A DNA stretch of 64,000 nt from Chitinophagales bacterium (GTDB lineage: Bacteria; Bacteroidota; Bacteroidia; Chitinophagales; UBA2359): contig JAWKLZ010000001.1 in NCBI GenBank assembly GCA_041392475.1, positions 1,612,001 to 1,676,000 of the forward strand. The letters run 5' to 3'. Shown piece by piece: positions 1 to 9,314 of this stretch (position 1 is the first letter of the stretch; every line of letters starts with the position of its first letter). The notes under the pieces were generated by a model that saw nothing but the letters and a program-made list of their open reading frames with translations, was not told where the DNA came from and searched no databases. Made by a program: the position numbers and the translations under genes.

Positions 1-241
1 TTTCATATTGAGGTGGAATTTCTCGTAGTACCCACATTCTGAAATCAGGCGGACACTCTGATATACAACAAATAGGTATTCCACCTTTTCTCCACTCAAT
101 TCTTGCAGGCTTCACCATCACACTATCTCTAACCGTTTCAAAAACAGGAGGCAGAAAAATGTATTGAACATTTGAGTCCATTTGTGCCATTGAAGGACAG
201 CAGAAAAGAAGGAAAAATAGAATTGGCAAAAATCGTTGCAT
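1..241 (-). CDS. Secreted repeat protein, 5' part only (cut by window edge)
   Basis: The gene runs leftwards out of the window; 80 codons are visible. It starts with a clear signal peptide (MQRFLPILFFLLFCCPSMAQ). The mature part contains a PPVFETV...VMVKPA motif followed by a Cys-containing stretch and a second beginning (IPPQYE). This is the same repeat (P-x-x-[YF]-x-T-x(4)-[VL]-[VL]-x-[KQ]-x-A) that makes up the N-terminus of the VWA protein at 2258-4738, so the two are paralogous at least there. The function of the repeat is unknown to me. The start is the only Met before the hydrophobic segment. Confidence 0.75.
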   Translation of the reverse strand, partial: MQRFLPILFFLLFCCPSMAQMDSNVQYIFLPPVFETVRDSVMVKPARIEWRKGGIPICCISECPPDFRMWVLREIPPQYE

Positions 242-438
242 AACTTTGAAATTTTTGATAGCTGCAATTTAATATTCATTTTATTTTGCTGCAATTTTTA
301 AATACTCATTAACAAAGCATTAACAATTCACTCTCTACAATTCCACCTTACATCAAATTTGGATTTTCACCAAACAAGCAATACCTTCGCATCCATAGAA
401 TCAAACGCATCAAACAAGCAGCTAAAGCATCTACAACC

Positions 439-1983
439 ATGCAAGACAAACTCCAAAACCTCCAATCCAAAATCACCCAAGCCCAATTGGGAGGTGGCGA
501 AAAACGCATTGCCAAACAACACGCAAAAGGCAAACTAACCGCCAGAGAACGCATCGAATTGTTGATGGACGAAGGTAGTTTTGAAGAAATTGGGATGTTG
601 GTGACACATCGCTCTAAGGACTTTGGGATGGAAAATCAGAAGTTTTTGGGAGATGGAGTCGTGACAGGTTATGGTACGATAAATGGGCGATTGACCTATG
701 TTTTTTCGCAAGATTTCACCGTTTTTGGAGGCTCGCTCTCCGAAACACATGCCGAAAAAATCTGCAAAATCATGGATTTGGCGATGCAAAACGGTGCGCC
801 TTTGATTGGGATGAACGATTCGGGAGGCGCAAGGATTCAAGAGGGCGTAAATTCTTTGGGAGGTTATGCCGATATTTTCCTCCGCAATACGCTGTCTTCT
901 GGGGTGATTCCACAACTTTCTGCCATCATGGGCCCTTGTGCGGGCGGTGCGGTCTATTCTCCAGCGATTACCGACTTCATTTTGATGGTCGAAAACAGTT
1001 CCTACATGTATGTGACGGGTCCAAATGTGGTCAAAACGGTTACACATGAAACGGTGACACACGACGAATTGGGCGGAGCGACAACTCATGCAACGAAGTC
1101 GGGAGTCACACATTTTGCCTGCGCCAACGAAGTCGTTTGCATCAACACCCTCAAAGACTTGTTGAGCTATATGCCGCAAAACTGCGAAGAAGATGCACCT
1201 GTTTATCCCTACGAAGTCCAAAAAGACGAAACCCGTCCAGAATTGACCGATTTGTTGCCCGAATCACCAAACCAACCCTATGATATGCGAGAAGTCATTG
1301 AAGGAGTGGTAGATGGCGAATCGTTTTTGGAAGTGCATAAAGGCTATGCTGAAAACATGGTAGTGGGTTTTGCACGGATTGCAGGGCGGAGCATTGGAGT
1401 CGTGGCGAATCAACCTGCGTATTTGGCGGGCGTTTTGGATATCAATTCCTCCAAAAAAGGAGCGAGATTTGTGCGTTTTTGTGATGCCTTCAATATCCCC
1501 TTATTGGTCTTGGTGGACGTGCCAGGATTTTTGCCAGGAACGGATCAAGAATGGAACGCCATCATTACCAACGGTGCAAAATTGCTCTATGCCTTTAGTG
1601 AAGCGACTGTGCCTAAAGTGACGGTCATTACCCGAAAAGCCTATGGTGGGGCCTATGATGTGATGAACTCCAAACACATTGGCGCAGACCTCAACTTTGC
1701 TTGGCCCTCTGCCGAAATTGCAGTGATGGGTGCTTCGGGAGCTGCCGAGATTATTTTCCGCAATGAAATTGCTCAAGCCGAAGATCCCTCAGCCAAATTG
1801 CAGGAAAAAGTGGACGATTATACCGAAAAATTTGCGAACCCTTACCGTGCTGCCGAACGGGGTTTTATTGATGAGGTGATTCACCCCAAAGATACCCGCA
1901 TCAAGTTGATTAAAGGATTCAAAATGCTGGAAAACAAGGTATTGAAGTTGCCCAAGAAGAAACATGGGAATATGCCGCTTTAG
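439..1983 (+). CDS. pccB: Acyl-CoA carboxylase carboxyltransferase (beta) subunit, propionyl-CoA carboxylase type
   Basis: 514 residues, the usual length of biotin-dependent carboxyltransferase beta subunits (PccB/MmdA family). Both crotonase-like halves are visible: the N-terminal half with NDSGGARIQEG and the GPCAGGAVYSPA oxyanion-type loop, and the C-terminal half with DVPGFLPGTDQE and the AYGGAYDVM segment. It transfers CO2 from carboxybiotin to an acyl-CoA, most probably propionyl-CoA to methylmalonyl-CoA. No biotin carboxylase/carrier subunit is adjacent, so it must work with partners encoded elsewhere. Its stop codon overlaps the convergent gene at 1980 by four bases. A decarboxylase (MmdA) role cannot be excluded from sequence alone. 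Confidence 0.93.
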   Translation: MQDKLQNLQSKITQAQLGGGEKRIAKQHAKGKLTARERIELLMDEGSFEEIGMLVTHRSKDFGMENQKFLGDGVVTGYGTINGRLTYVFSQDFTVFGGSLSETHAEKICKIMDLAMQNGAPLIGMNDSGGARIQEGVNSLGGYADIFLRNTLSSGVIPQLSAIMGPCAGGAVYSPAITDFILMVENSSYMYVTGPNVVKTVTHETVTHDELGGATTHATKSGVTHFACANEVVCINTLKDLLSYMPQNCEEDAPVYPYEVQKDETRPELTDLLPESPNQPYDMREVIEGVVDGESFLEVHKGYAENMVVGFARIAGRSIGVVANQPAYLAGVLDINSSKKGARFVRFCDAFNIPLLVLVDVPGFLPGTDQEWNAIITNGAKLLYAFSEATVPKVTVITRKAYGGAYDVMNSKHIGADLNFAWPSAEIAVMGASGAAEIIFRNEIAQAEDPSAKLQEKVDDYTEKFANPYRAAERGFIDEVIHPKDTRIKLIKGFKMLENKVLKLPKKKHGNMPL

Positions 1984-2261
1984 AACACCACCCCAAAAGC
2001 ATTCTGGTAATCCAACCACATTTGTTCTTCGTATTCAAAAGCGAAATTCTCTGCAAGATTTTCTCCTCTTGGAGCTTTGCGTTTACTTTTTGTTTTGATT
2101 CGGTCGTAGTGATGTCCCAGTTCGTGGAGTAGGATGTGTAGGAGTTGATAGGCTTTGATTTGGTCGGTGGCAAATTCACAAAAGACACCGTTTTTTTGCT
2201 CGGTTGCCTTTATTCCAAGTCTATCGAACAGTTCCTTATGTGCTTGGTAATTGTGTTTCAT
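1980..2261 (-). CDS. Small HExxH metalloprotease-like protein
   Basis: 93 residues. It carries the zinc-binding signature HELGHHYD (about residue 47) and, about 20 residues on, Glu-rich GENLAENFAFEYE, which could supply the third ligand as in gluzincin-type minimal proteases. No signal peptide. Its ATG overlaps the stop of the upstream VWA gene as ATGA, so the two are translationally coupled. At the other end it converges on pccB with a 4-bp overlap. It is much shorter than ordinary peptidases and may be a minimal metalloprotease or a zinc-binding accessory to the VWA protein; substrate unknown. Confidence 0.7.
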   Translation of the reverse strand: MKHNYQAHKELFDRLGIKATEQKNGVFCEFATDQIKAYQLLHILLHELGHHYDRIKTKSKRKAPRGENLAENFAFEYEEQMWLDYQNAFGVVF

Positions 2262-4738
2262 TTCTCTATTTCTTTCACCGTCCCCACCAACTCCAAAAAT
2301 TCCTTCCGATAGCCTTCTTTATCCTCTCCCTTTGCAGCTTTGCCCAAACGCTCCACGGTTGAATAAGAAGCAGTGCCTTTGTGTTCCGAATCTCGAAGCA
2401 ACATCCCAAAAGAAGCGACCGCCGCCGAAAAGGTGAAATTGTCGGAAACCTGAGCGATTTGGTTGGTTTTGACAGAATGGGTCAATAACTTGCTGCTGTC
2501 CCAAGTTGGAGGTTTGTAGCGAAAATGGATGTTTACCCATTCGTCTTGTTTAAATTTGGTCGGTTTTCGCTCGGCTTCCTCATACTGCAATGGATTCACC
2601 TTCAAATCTTTCGCTTTTGGTTTGCCCTTCAATGGCACAATTTCGTAGAGTGCCGTGACGGTATGCCCTGCGCCAATTTCACCCGCATCTTTGGTGTCGT
2701 CTTGAAAATCTTGGGCTGCCAACAGGCGGTTTTCATAACCAATCAAACGATAGGAGGCAACCTTTGCAGGGTTGAATTCCACTTGAATTTTCACATCTTT
2801 GGCAATCGTAAAAAGCGTGCCACTCAGCTCGTTGAGCAATACTTTTTTGGCTTCCATGATATTGTCAATATAAGCGTAATTGCCATTTCCTTTGTCCGCC
2901 AATTTTTCCATTTTGGAGTCTTGGTAATTGCCTGTACCAAAGCCCAGTACAGTCAAATAAATGCCCGTTTGTCGTTTGTTCTCAATGAGTTCTACCAATG
3001 CTTCATCGGAGGAAATACCCACATTGAAGTCGCCATCTGTTGCCAAAATCACCCGATTGTTGCCGTCTTGTATCAATTGTTCTTGAGCAACTTTGTAGGC
3101 CAATTCAATCCCCGCTCCGCCTGCTGTCGAACCGCCTGCATTCAATCGGTCAAGGGCATCAAAAATCTGCAATTTGTCCGTTCCCGATGTGGGTGGCAAA
3201 ACCAATCCTGCTGCCCCTGCATACACAACCACCGAAACTTTGTCTTGCGGACGCATCTGACGTGCCAACATTTTCAGTGATTCCTTCAATAGGGGCAATT
3301 TATTGGGTGAATCCATCGAACCCGATACATCCAATAGAAAGACCAAATTGTTGGCAGGAATGTTTTCTAAAGAAATATCCTTTCCCTGCAATCCAATGTG
3401 TAGCAAATAGTTGTCGGTGTTCCACGGACATTTTCCCATTTCGGTATTGATAGAAAAAGGATGTTCATCGGTCGGTTGTGGATAATCATAGTCGAAATAA
3501 TTGACCATTTCTTCAATACGCACCGCATCTTTGGGCGGCAATTGCCCTCCATTAATAAATCGGCGAATGTTGCTATACGAAGCTTTGTCGACATCAATGC
3601 TGAAAGTGGAAAGGGGCTTTTCGGTGGATTTTTCAAAACCGTTTTCTGTGATTTTGTCGTATTGTTCTGTGTTCACCTCCTCGACTGCAATGAGAGGCGG
3701 TGGAGGAACAGGTCGGGCATTTGGAGCAACGATTGAAGGGTATGAAGGAGGAGGTGAATTTGGTGGAGGAATTGAATTGTATCGAATATTGGGCGAACCG
3801 CTATCTGTTCCCAAACTCCTCATTGTTTCTATGTTCAAATTTCCAACAGGTAAACCTGATTTTTTTTGATATTCGACCAAGGCTTGTTTGGTTTTTGCTC
3901 CCATCACATTGTCAACTGCGCCGACATCATAGCCTCTCGCCTTCAATGCTTGCTGAATTTCGGCAACTTTGGTTTGAGTGATTTTAGCTTCACAAAGCAC
4001 TTCTACCCAATCGGTAAAGCCTCCTGGTCTGACCAGTTTTCGAGTTGCTACCGTACTATATTCAGCAGGAATTTCTACTACTTTTGTTGTTGCAGGAGTT
4101 TTGACAATTACTTTTTGTATGGTTCGGTAAACGGCAGGAATGGTGTTTTCTACAATTTGAGCAGAAGTTTTAACAACAGCTTTGGTGATGGTTTTGTATT
4201 CGGCGGGTATTTCTATTTCTTCGATTGTTGCAGGCTTTTGCAATAACTGACGGGTAAGGGTTTGGTATTCAGCAGGTATTTCTGTTAAACACATGGTTGT
4301 ACAATCTTCAGGGTTTGCACTCAAACAACCTGCAATTGCTCTGCCTTTGCTCCACATTGTTCTTGCAGGTTGCACCAAAACTTGCTCGCTAATCGTATCA
4401 AAAACAGGTGCTTGATAAATCAACCGACTTGACGCTTCTTTAACCAACAGTTCTTCTGATCTGGTTTCAAATACAACTGGCACTAAATTCAGAACTGTAT
4501 AAGCCTCTTTTTCGAGTATTTGTTCTTCAATGGTGTCGTAAACAGCAGGGATAATTTCGATTCGAGTGGCGGCTTCTTTGAGCAAAACCTGTTCTGTTAT
4601 CGTTTCGTATTGGTCTGGAATCAAACATTTCGCATAACATTTGCCGGGCTGTGCATTGGAGGGAAGTTCGTTTTGGGCAGACAAAATAGAAGAATAAAAC
4701 GAAAGAACGAAAAAAATAATGGGTAGTAATTGTCGCAT
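2258..4738 (-). CDS. YfbK-like von Willebrand factor A protein with N-terminal repeats and a peptidoglycan-binding domain
   Basis: The frame is open to 4771 (837 codons), but the Met at 4738 directly precedes the signal peptide MRQLLPIIFFVLSF and is preferred. Order, in numbering from 4771: signal peptide 12-33; eight copies of a P-[AV]-x-[YF]-x-T-[IL] ... [VL]-x-K-x-A repeat at about 50-250; a PG_binding_1-like helix bundle (about 264-321, QQALKARGYDVG); a Pro-rich linker; a YfbK-type N-domain (SIDVDKASYSNIRRF); and a VWA domain at about 474-650 with intact MIDAS (D481-V-S-G-S, ATDGD). The C-terminus matches the domain that follows VWA in YfbK proteins. It is likely exported to the envelope. 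It overlaps the HExxH gene by ATGA, and the repeat is shared with the truncated gene at the left edge. Confidence 0.88.
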   Translation of the reverse strand: MRQLLPIIFFVLSFYSSILSAQNELPSNAQPGKCYAKCLIPDQYETITEQVLLKEAATRIEIIPAVYDTIEEQILEKEAYTVLNLVPVVFETRSEELLVKEASSRLIYQAPVFDTISEQVLVQPARTMWSKGRAIAGCLSANPEDCTTMCLTEIPAEYQTLTRQLLQKPATIEEIEIPAEYKTITKAVVKTSAQIVENTIPAVYRTIQKVIVKTPATTKVVEIPAEYSTVATRKLVRPGGFTDWVEVLCEAKITQTKVAEIQQALKARGYDVGAVDNVMGAKTKQALVEYQKKSGLPVGNLNIETMRSLGTDSGSPNIRYNSIPPPNSPPPSYPSIVAPNARPVPPPPLIAVEEVNTEQYDKITENGFEKSTEKPLSTFSIDVDKASYSNIRRFINGGQLPPKDAVRIEEMVNYFDYDYPQPTDEHPFSINTEMGKCPWNTDNYLLHIGLQGKDISLENIPANNLVFLLDVSGSMDSPNKLPLLKESLKMLARQMRPQDKVSVVVYAGAAGLVLPPTSGTDKLQIFDALDRLNAGGSTAGGAGIELAYKVAQEQLIQDGNNRVILATDGDFNVGISSDEALVELIENKRQTGIYLTVLGFGTGNYQDSKMEKLADKGNGNYAYIDNIMEAKKVLLNELSGTLFTIAKDVKIQVEFNPAKVASYRLIGYENRLLAAQDFQDDTKDAGEIGAGHTVTALYEIVPLKGKPKAKDLKVNPLQYEEAERKPTKFKQDEWVNIHFRYKPPTWDSSKLLTHSVKTNQIAQVSDNFTFSAAVASFGMLLRDSEHKGTASYSTVERLGKAAKGEDKEGYRKEFLELVGTVKEIEK

Positions 4739-4967
4739 AGTTTGATGGTTTTGCTGCAAGTTATTACCCATTTTACATTTTTACCAAATTTTATGCATCC
4801 ATTAACGAAACATTAACGCTTTATTAACAATTCAAATTCTGTGTTTTTATCTGTCTTACTTGTTTTTTTGCAGAATAAGTAATACATTAGCATTAAGGGA
4901 TTTATTAGACAACAAATGCTACATTTTTCATTCACTTCCATTTTCTCAAATCACAACTGATTTTGTT

Positions 4968-5918
4968 ATGAAAAATTTATGTAGCTACTTTCTTATTTCC
5001 GTTATTTTTTGCCTCCTTCAATCGAATGTACTTCTTGCTCAAGAAGATACGATTCCGCCTATAATAAATATACTTAGTCCTGTTCCTGTTCCCATAGTAG
5101 TGGTGCCTTGTGATGGAGATTATACTGAATTTGGTGCAGAAGCGTATGATGAAGTAGATGGTTTTGTACCTGTAACGATAGGTGGGGATTGTATTTGTGA
5201 AACATATTCAGGCTCTTATTTTGTTACTTATACTGCAGAAGACGCAAGTGGAAATAGTTCAATAGAAGCTCGCTTAGTGATAGTTCAGGGGTCGTGTAAT
5301 ATATGGTGTGAACCTTACTGGGAATGCGACCATCATTATATTATCTCTCCACAAGTAACAAAAGCGCAAGATGATTTCATTGAAACAAACTCTAATCAAC
5401 CCATTACCATTCCTGTTTTAGCCAATGATGAAGGCAAAAATTTAATCGTCAATAGCATTGTTTCAGAACCCAAATCAGGCACTGCAATGATAATTGATAA
5501 TAAATGGATTGAATATCAACCTAATAATAATTTCGTTGGTGTTGATACAATGCTATATGAAATTAAAAGTTCTCACAATATACCAGATTACGGGCTTATA
5601 ACTCAAGAAGATACTGCCCTTGTCATCATCGAAGTAGGCACAACTTCAATTGAAGCAAACCCAACTTACCCTTCCCTTCAAATTTTCCCAAACCCTGCAA
5701 AAGACCTACTCACCATTGAAGTAGGAACAGATTTGGCTGCAAAACGAAACGTTGAGTTATTGATTTTCAATACGGTAGGGCAATTGAAGGTAATTTATCC
5801 TGTGTCGAATGTCGGAACTTCAAAGGTTAACATCGAAGGTTTGCAGAAAGGATTGTACATCTTTCAGTTGAAGGCAAAGGGAGAAGTATTGGCGAATGGG
5901 AAAGTGTTGGTAGAGTGA
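4968..5918 (+). CDS. T9SS-exported Ig-like domain protein, tandem copy A
   Basis: The frame opens at 4860, but the Met at 4968 begins the signal peptide (MKNLCSYFLISVIFCLL...LLAQ) and is taken as start. Mature protein: a DUF5011/HYR-like Ig domain (EDTIPPII...EFGAEAYDEVDG...VTYTAEDASGN), then a second domain with VLANDEG and IEYQPNNNFVGVDT typical of Big_9/cadherin-like tandem beta domains, and a C-terminal T9SS type A sorting domain (SLQIFPNPAKDLL ... GLYIFQLKAKGE). It is probably translocated by the Por system and displayed on or released from the cell. It is the first of three head-to-tail paralogs; its last ~300 bp are nearly identical to those of copies B and C. Ligand unknown. Confidence 0.85.
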   Translation: MKNLCSYFLISVIFCLLQSNVLLAQEDTIPPIINILSPVPVPIVVVPCDGDYTEFGAEAYDEVDGFVPVTIGGDCICETYSGSYFVTYTAEDASGNSSIEARLVIVQGSCNIWCEPYWECDHHYIISPQVTKAQDDFIETNSNQPITIPVLANDEGKNLIVNSIVSEPKSGTAMIIDNKWIEYQPNNNFVGVDTMLYEIKSSHNIPDYGLITQEDTALVIIEVGTTSIEANPTYPSLQIFPNPAKDLLTIEVGTDLAAKRNVELLIFNTVGQLKVIYPVSNVGTSKVNIEGLQKGLYIFQLKAKGEVLANGKVLVE

Positions 5919-5971
5919 TTTTACTGTTTTTTTATATTTCAAATTTTTCCAACCATCAAAATATTTTCATT

Positions 5972-6904
5972 ATGAAATACTTATTCACTTTATTTTTGCG
6001 AACAAATATACTTTTTATATTTTTCTTCTCGAATGTTGTTGATATTAATGCTCAAGAAGATACGATTCCGCCTGTGGTGACGGTTTTTGGGCCTGTGCCT
6101 ATTCTTCAACATTGTGATAACAATTATATCGAATTTGGAGCAATAGCTTATGATGATGTGGATGGAGTTTTAGATGTTTCAGTAAGCAGCGATTGTATTT
6201 GTGATGTCTATTTTCACCCAAATACCTATGTTGTTACTTATACAGCAACAGATGCAAGTGGAAATATCGGAGAGGCATCTCGCTTGGTCATTGTTCAGGG
6301 GGAATGTAGCGGAGTTTGTCCCGATGATTTTTGTCCTCAAGAATTACTGATGAGTTATTTCTTTGCAGAAGATGATTTTGTTCAGACTCAAATAAATACA
6401 ATTATTACCATACCCGTCTTAGCAAATGACTACGGGACAACTACTTCAAATCCAAGAGTGACAGATATACTAACAATTCCTAACCACGGAATCGCCACCA
6501 TTATTGACGAACAATTGATTCAATATGAACCATACTTGGGTTATATAGGGCAAGATACTTTACAATACCAATCTAAAAACCATTCAGATTGGACCAGTAG
6601 AGCTTATGTCATCATCGAAGTAGGCACAACTTCAATTGAAGCAAACCCAACTTACCCTTCCCTTCAAATTTTCCCAAACCCTGCAAAAGACCTACTCACC
6701 ATTGAAGCAGGAACAGGCTTGACTGCAAAACAAAATGTTGAGTTATTGATTTTCAATACGGTAGGGCAATTGCAGGTAAGTTATCCTATATCGAATGTCG
6801 GAACTTCAAAGGTTAACATCGAAGGTTTGCAGAAAGGATTGTACATCTTTCAGTTGAAGGCAAAGGGAGAAGTATTGGCGAATGGGAAAGTGTTGGTAGA
6901 GTGA
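5972..6904 (+). CDS. T9SS-exported Ig-like domain protein, tandem copy B
   Basis: The frame opens at 5915, but the Met at 5972 starts a signal peptide (MKYLFTLFLRTNILFIFFF, cleavage after NAQ). Architecture as in copy A: DUF5011-like Ig domain (EFGAIAYDDVDG, VTYTATDASGN), a VLANDYG/IQYEP beta domain, and a T9SS sorting domain (SLQIFPNPAKDLLTIE). The 5' ~155 bp including the upstream spacer are essentially identical to copy C, and the 3' ~300 bp are close to A and C, while the middle is strongly diverged. Only 53 bp separate it from copy A, so the three genes are probably co-transcribed. Receptor or target unknown. Confidence 0.85.
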   Translation: MKYLFTLFLRTNILFIFFFSNVVDINAQEDTIPPVVTVFGPVPILQHCDNNYIEFGAIAYDDVDGVLDVSVSSDCICDVYFHPNTYVVTYTATDASGNIGEASRLVIVQGECSGVCPDDFCPQELLMSYFFAEDDFVQTQINTIITIPVLANDYGTTTSNPRVTDILTIPNHGIATIIDEQLIQYEPYLGYIGQDTLQYQSKNHSDWTSRAYVIIEVGTTSIEANPTYPSLQIFPNPAKDLLTIEAGTGLTAKQNVELLIFNTVGQLQVSYPISNVGTSKVNIEGLQKGLYIFQLKAKGEVLANGKVLVE

Positions 6905-6957
6905 TTTTACTGTTTTTTTATATTTCAAATTTTTCCAACCATCAAAATATTTTCATT

Positions 6958-7896
6958 ATGAAATACTTATTCACTTTATTTTTGCGAACAAATATACTTT
7001 TTATATTTTTCTTCTCGAATGTTGTTGATATTAATGCTCAAGAAGATACGATTCCGCCTGTGGTGACGCTTATAGATTCTTCTATCATTGTGATACCTTG
7101 TTATGGCAATTACATCGAATTTGGTGCAAATGCTATTGATAATATAGATGGAACTTTGGGGGTGAAAATTGGAGGCGATTGTGTTTGTACTGTTAATGCA
7201 GGCTCTTATATCGTAACTTATTCTGCCACAGATAATAGTGAAAATAGTTCAACAGAATATCGATTGGTAATTGTCCAAGGAAATTGTGAAGAATATTGTG
7301 ACCCTAACTGTTCCGAACCTGATATATCACCAATTCCTTTAATCACTCAGAATGATTCTGCTTATACTCAAGTCAATACACCAGTCACTGTTTATGTATT
7401 GAACAATGATAACGGCATTAATATGAAAATAATTGAAATTCTTGATGGTGCTAATTTTGGAATAGCTACCATAGTTGAAGAAAGGCACATTAACTATATT
7501 CCTAATGATAATTTTGTAGGTATAGATTCATTTCAATACAAGGTAAAAAGTATACAGGATTGGACAGTTGGAAGTTTAACTTTTATAGATACTGCCCTTG
7601 TCATCATCGAAGTAGGCACAACTTCAATTGAAGCAAACCCAACTTACCCTTCCCTTCAAATTTTCCCAAACCCTGCAAAAAACCTACTCACCATTGAAGT
7701 AGGAACAGATTTGGCTGCAAAACGAAACGTTGAGTTATTGATTTTCAATACGGTAGGTCAATTGCAGGTAATTTATCCTGTGTCGAATGTCGGAACTTCA
7801 AAGGTTAACATCGAAGGTTTGCAGAAAGGATTGTACCTCTTTCAGTTGAAGGCAAAGGGAGAAGTATTGGCGAATGGGAAAGTGTTGGTAGAGTGA
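6958..7896 (+). CDS. T9SS-exported Ig-like domain protein, tandem copy C
   Basis: Third tandem paralog. The start at 6958 is chosen for the signal peptide, identical to that of copy B. The first Ig-like domain (EFGANAIDNIDG ... VTYSATDNSEN) and the second beta domain (VLNNDNG, INYIPNDNFVGID) differ from copies A and B. The terminal sorting domain again reads SLQIFPNPAK and ends KVLVE. Its 3' block is closer to copy A than to copy B, although B is its neighbour, which points to gene conversion or unequal exchange rather than simple serial duplication. The SET-domain gene begins 21 bp after its stop. Confidence 0.85.
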   Translation: MKYLFTLFLRTNILFIFFFSNVVDINAQEDTIPPVVTLIDSSIIVIPCYGNYIEFGANAIDNIDGTLGVKIGGDCVCTVNAGSYIVTYSATDNSENSSTEYRLVIVQGNCEEYCDPNCSEPDISPIPLITQNDSAYTQVNTPVTVYVLNNDNGINMKIIEILDGANFGIATIVEERHINYIPNDNFVGIDSFQYKVKSIQDWTVGSLTFIDTALVIIEVGTTSIEANPTYPSLQIFPNPAKNLLTIEVGTDLAAKRNVELLIFNTVGQLQVIYPVSNVGTSKVNIEGLQKGLYLFQLKAKGEVLANGKVLVE

Positions 7897-7917
7897 TTTT
7901 TTTCGTACCTTGCTGAT

Positions 7918-8334
7918 ATGATGCACGTACCAGGACTTTACATCACCGAATCAGAAGGGCGAGGGCGAGGTGTTTTCACACTTCACCCATTGCAGAAAGG
8001 AGACATCATTGAGTTGTGTCCTGTCCTCATTATTCCTCCCAAAGACTACAAGCTGATTGACCAAACTTCTCTGTTTGACTATTATTTTATTTCTCCAAAA
8101 CCCCATCCCCAAAGGTGTTTTGTGTTGGGCTACGGGTCTATTTACAACCACAGTTATACACCCAATGCGGAAATAGTCTTTGACATAGACAACCAAAAAA
8201 TCGAAATACATTGTACTCGAATGATTGAGAAATGCAGTGAGATTTTTATTGACTACACAGGTGGCTTGAAAGATGCCCCCAAATTGTGGTTTGAGAATGT
8301 GGAAGAAAGTGAGATATTTACAGGCGAAAAGTGA
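7918..8334 (+). CDS. SET-domain protein (putative lysine methyltransferase)
   Basis: 138 residues covering one SET domain. The N-terminal S-adenosylmethionine loop is GRGRGVF with KGDIIEL after it. The knot region is YGSIYNHSYTPNAE (the NHS-x-x-PN signature), followed by EIFIDYTGG with the conserved Tyr. There is no signal peptide, so it is cytoplasmic. Small stand-alone SET proteins are scattered in bacteria; substrates are mostly unknown. A second Met three bases downstream (7921) is an equally good start. The following hydrolase starts 19 bp after the stop, so the two may be co-transcribed. Confidence 0.85.
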   Translation: MMHVPGLYITESEGRGRGVFTLHPLQKGDIIELCPVLIIPPKDYKLIDQTSLFDYYFISPKPHPQRCFVLGYGSIYNHSYTPNAEIVFDIDNQKIEIHCTRMIEKCSEIFIDYTGGLKDAPKLWFENVEESEIFTGEK

Positions 8335-8353
8335 ACACCAAACACCATCCACG

Positions 8354-9298
8354 ATGAAATTCTTCAAACGCTTTTTTCTCTTTTTGTTGGTTGTTTTTGC
8401 AGCAGCTTATGTATATGTATCTTGGGCTTTGTCCGACCGAATTTTGTTTCCCCATAGTTCGGACGCATTGACCAAATCCAGAATCATCTCTAATTGGGGA
8501 AAGACTTATGAATCCATGATGGCACTACTCCCCTCTCCAACAGACATTTCGGTCACTTCTTTTGACGGCATTCAAATCAAAGGAAAATATTTTCAAAAAT
8601 CAGATACAACTCATTGTGTAGTCATTTTGGCGCATGGATGGACCGACACTTGGGCGGGTTCATTGAAGTATGTGCCTGCATTAGAGGACTGTCGTTGTGA
8701 TTTGGTTTTGTACGATCATCGAGCGCATGGCGAAAGCGGGGGCATCTATGCTACGGGCGGTATCAAGGAATCCAAAGATTTATTGGCGGTGACGGATTGG
8801 GTAGAAAAAGAAAAAGGCTTAACTGATAAACAAATTGGTTGGTTGGGAGCATCTTGGGGGGCTGCAACTGTTTTGACGGCTGGAGCTGATGCTCGAAATG
8901 TGGCGTTCATCATTGCAGACGCACCGTTTCAGGATTGGTATTCAGCTATTTTTGAGCGAGCCAACCGTGATTATGGCATGGCGGCATCTGCTCTTTCGGT
9001 TGGGGTGATGGGTGTGGTCAATTGGCGGGCGGGAATAGATTACCATGAAGCAAATATCCTCGAAGCTGCTTCCAAAATTGAAGAACCTGTTTTGTTAATT
9101 CATTCTCAAACAGATGAACAGACCAACTCTCAACAATCGGTGAACATTGCCAAAAAATTGAAACCCAACAATTTCACCTTTCATCACTTGGATTGGGGCG
9201 GCGACCATACCCGTGATGTGTTGTTTCATACCGAAGAATACAAAGAATTGGTGAATGTGTTTTTGAAGGGATTGGAGGGAGATTTTTTGAAGCAATAG
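8354..9298 (+). CDS. Membrane-anchored alpha/beta hydrolase (YqkD/FrsA-like)
   Basis: 314 residues from the Met at 8354; the frame opens upstream at 8273, but those codons overlap the SET gene and lack a signal. An N-terminal hydrophobic anchor (MKFFKRFFLFLLVVFAAAYV) is followed by the hydrolase fold. The oxyanion strand has HGWTDT, the nucleophile elbow is GASWGA, the acid is in HSQTDE and the catalytic His in GGDHT. It resembles serine aminopeptidase S33/YqkD-type hydrolases found as single-pass proteins. Substrate cannot be deduced. A repeat-rich 318-bp spacer follows. Confidence 0.88.
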   Translation: MKFFKRFFLFLLVVFAAAYVYVSWALSDRILFPHSSDALTKSRIISNWGKTYESMMALLPSPTDISVTSFDGIQIKGKYFQKSDTTHCVVILAHGWTDTWAGSLKYVPALEDCRCDLVLYDHRAHGESGGIYATGGIKESKDLLAVTDWVEKEKGLTDKQIGWLGASWGAATVLTAGADARNVAFIIADAPFQDWYSAIFERANRDYGMAASALSVGVMGVVNWRAGIDYHEANILEAASKIEEPVLLIHSQTDEQTNSQQSVNIAKKLKPNNFTFHHLDWGGDHTRDVLFHTEEYKELVNVFLKGLEGDFLKQ

Positions 9299-9314
9299 CT
9301 ACCAATAAAAAGGC

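Noticed and set aside
535..1221. A 228-codon minus-strand frame inside pccB
   Set aside because: Antisense shadow of a well-conserved enzyme gene; His/Arg/Cys-rich composition and no family resemblance.
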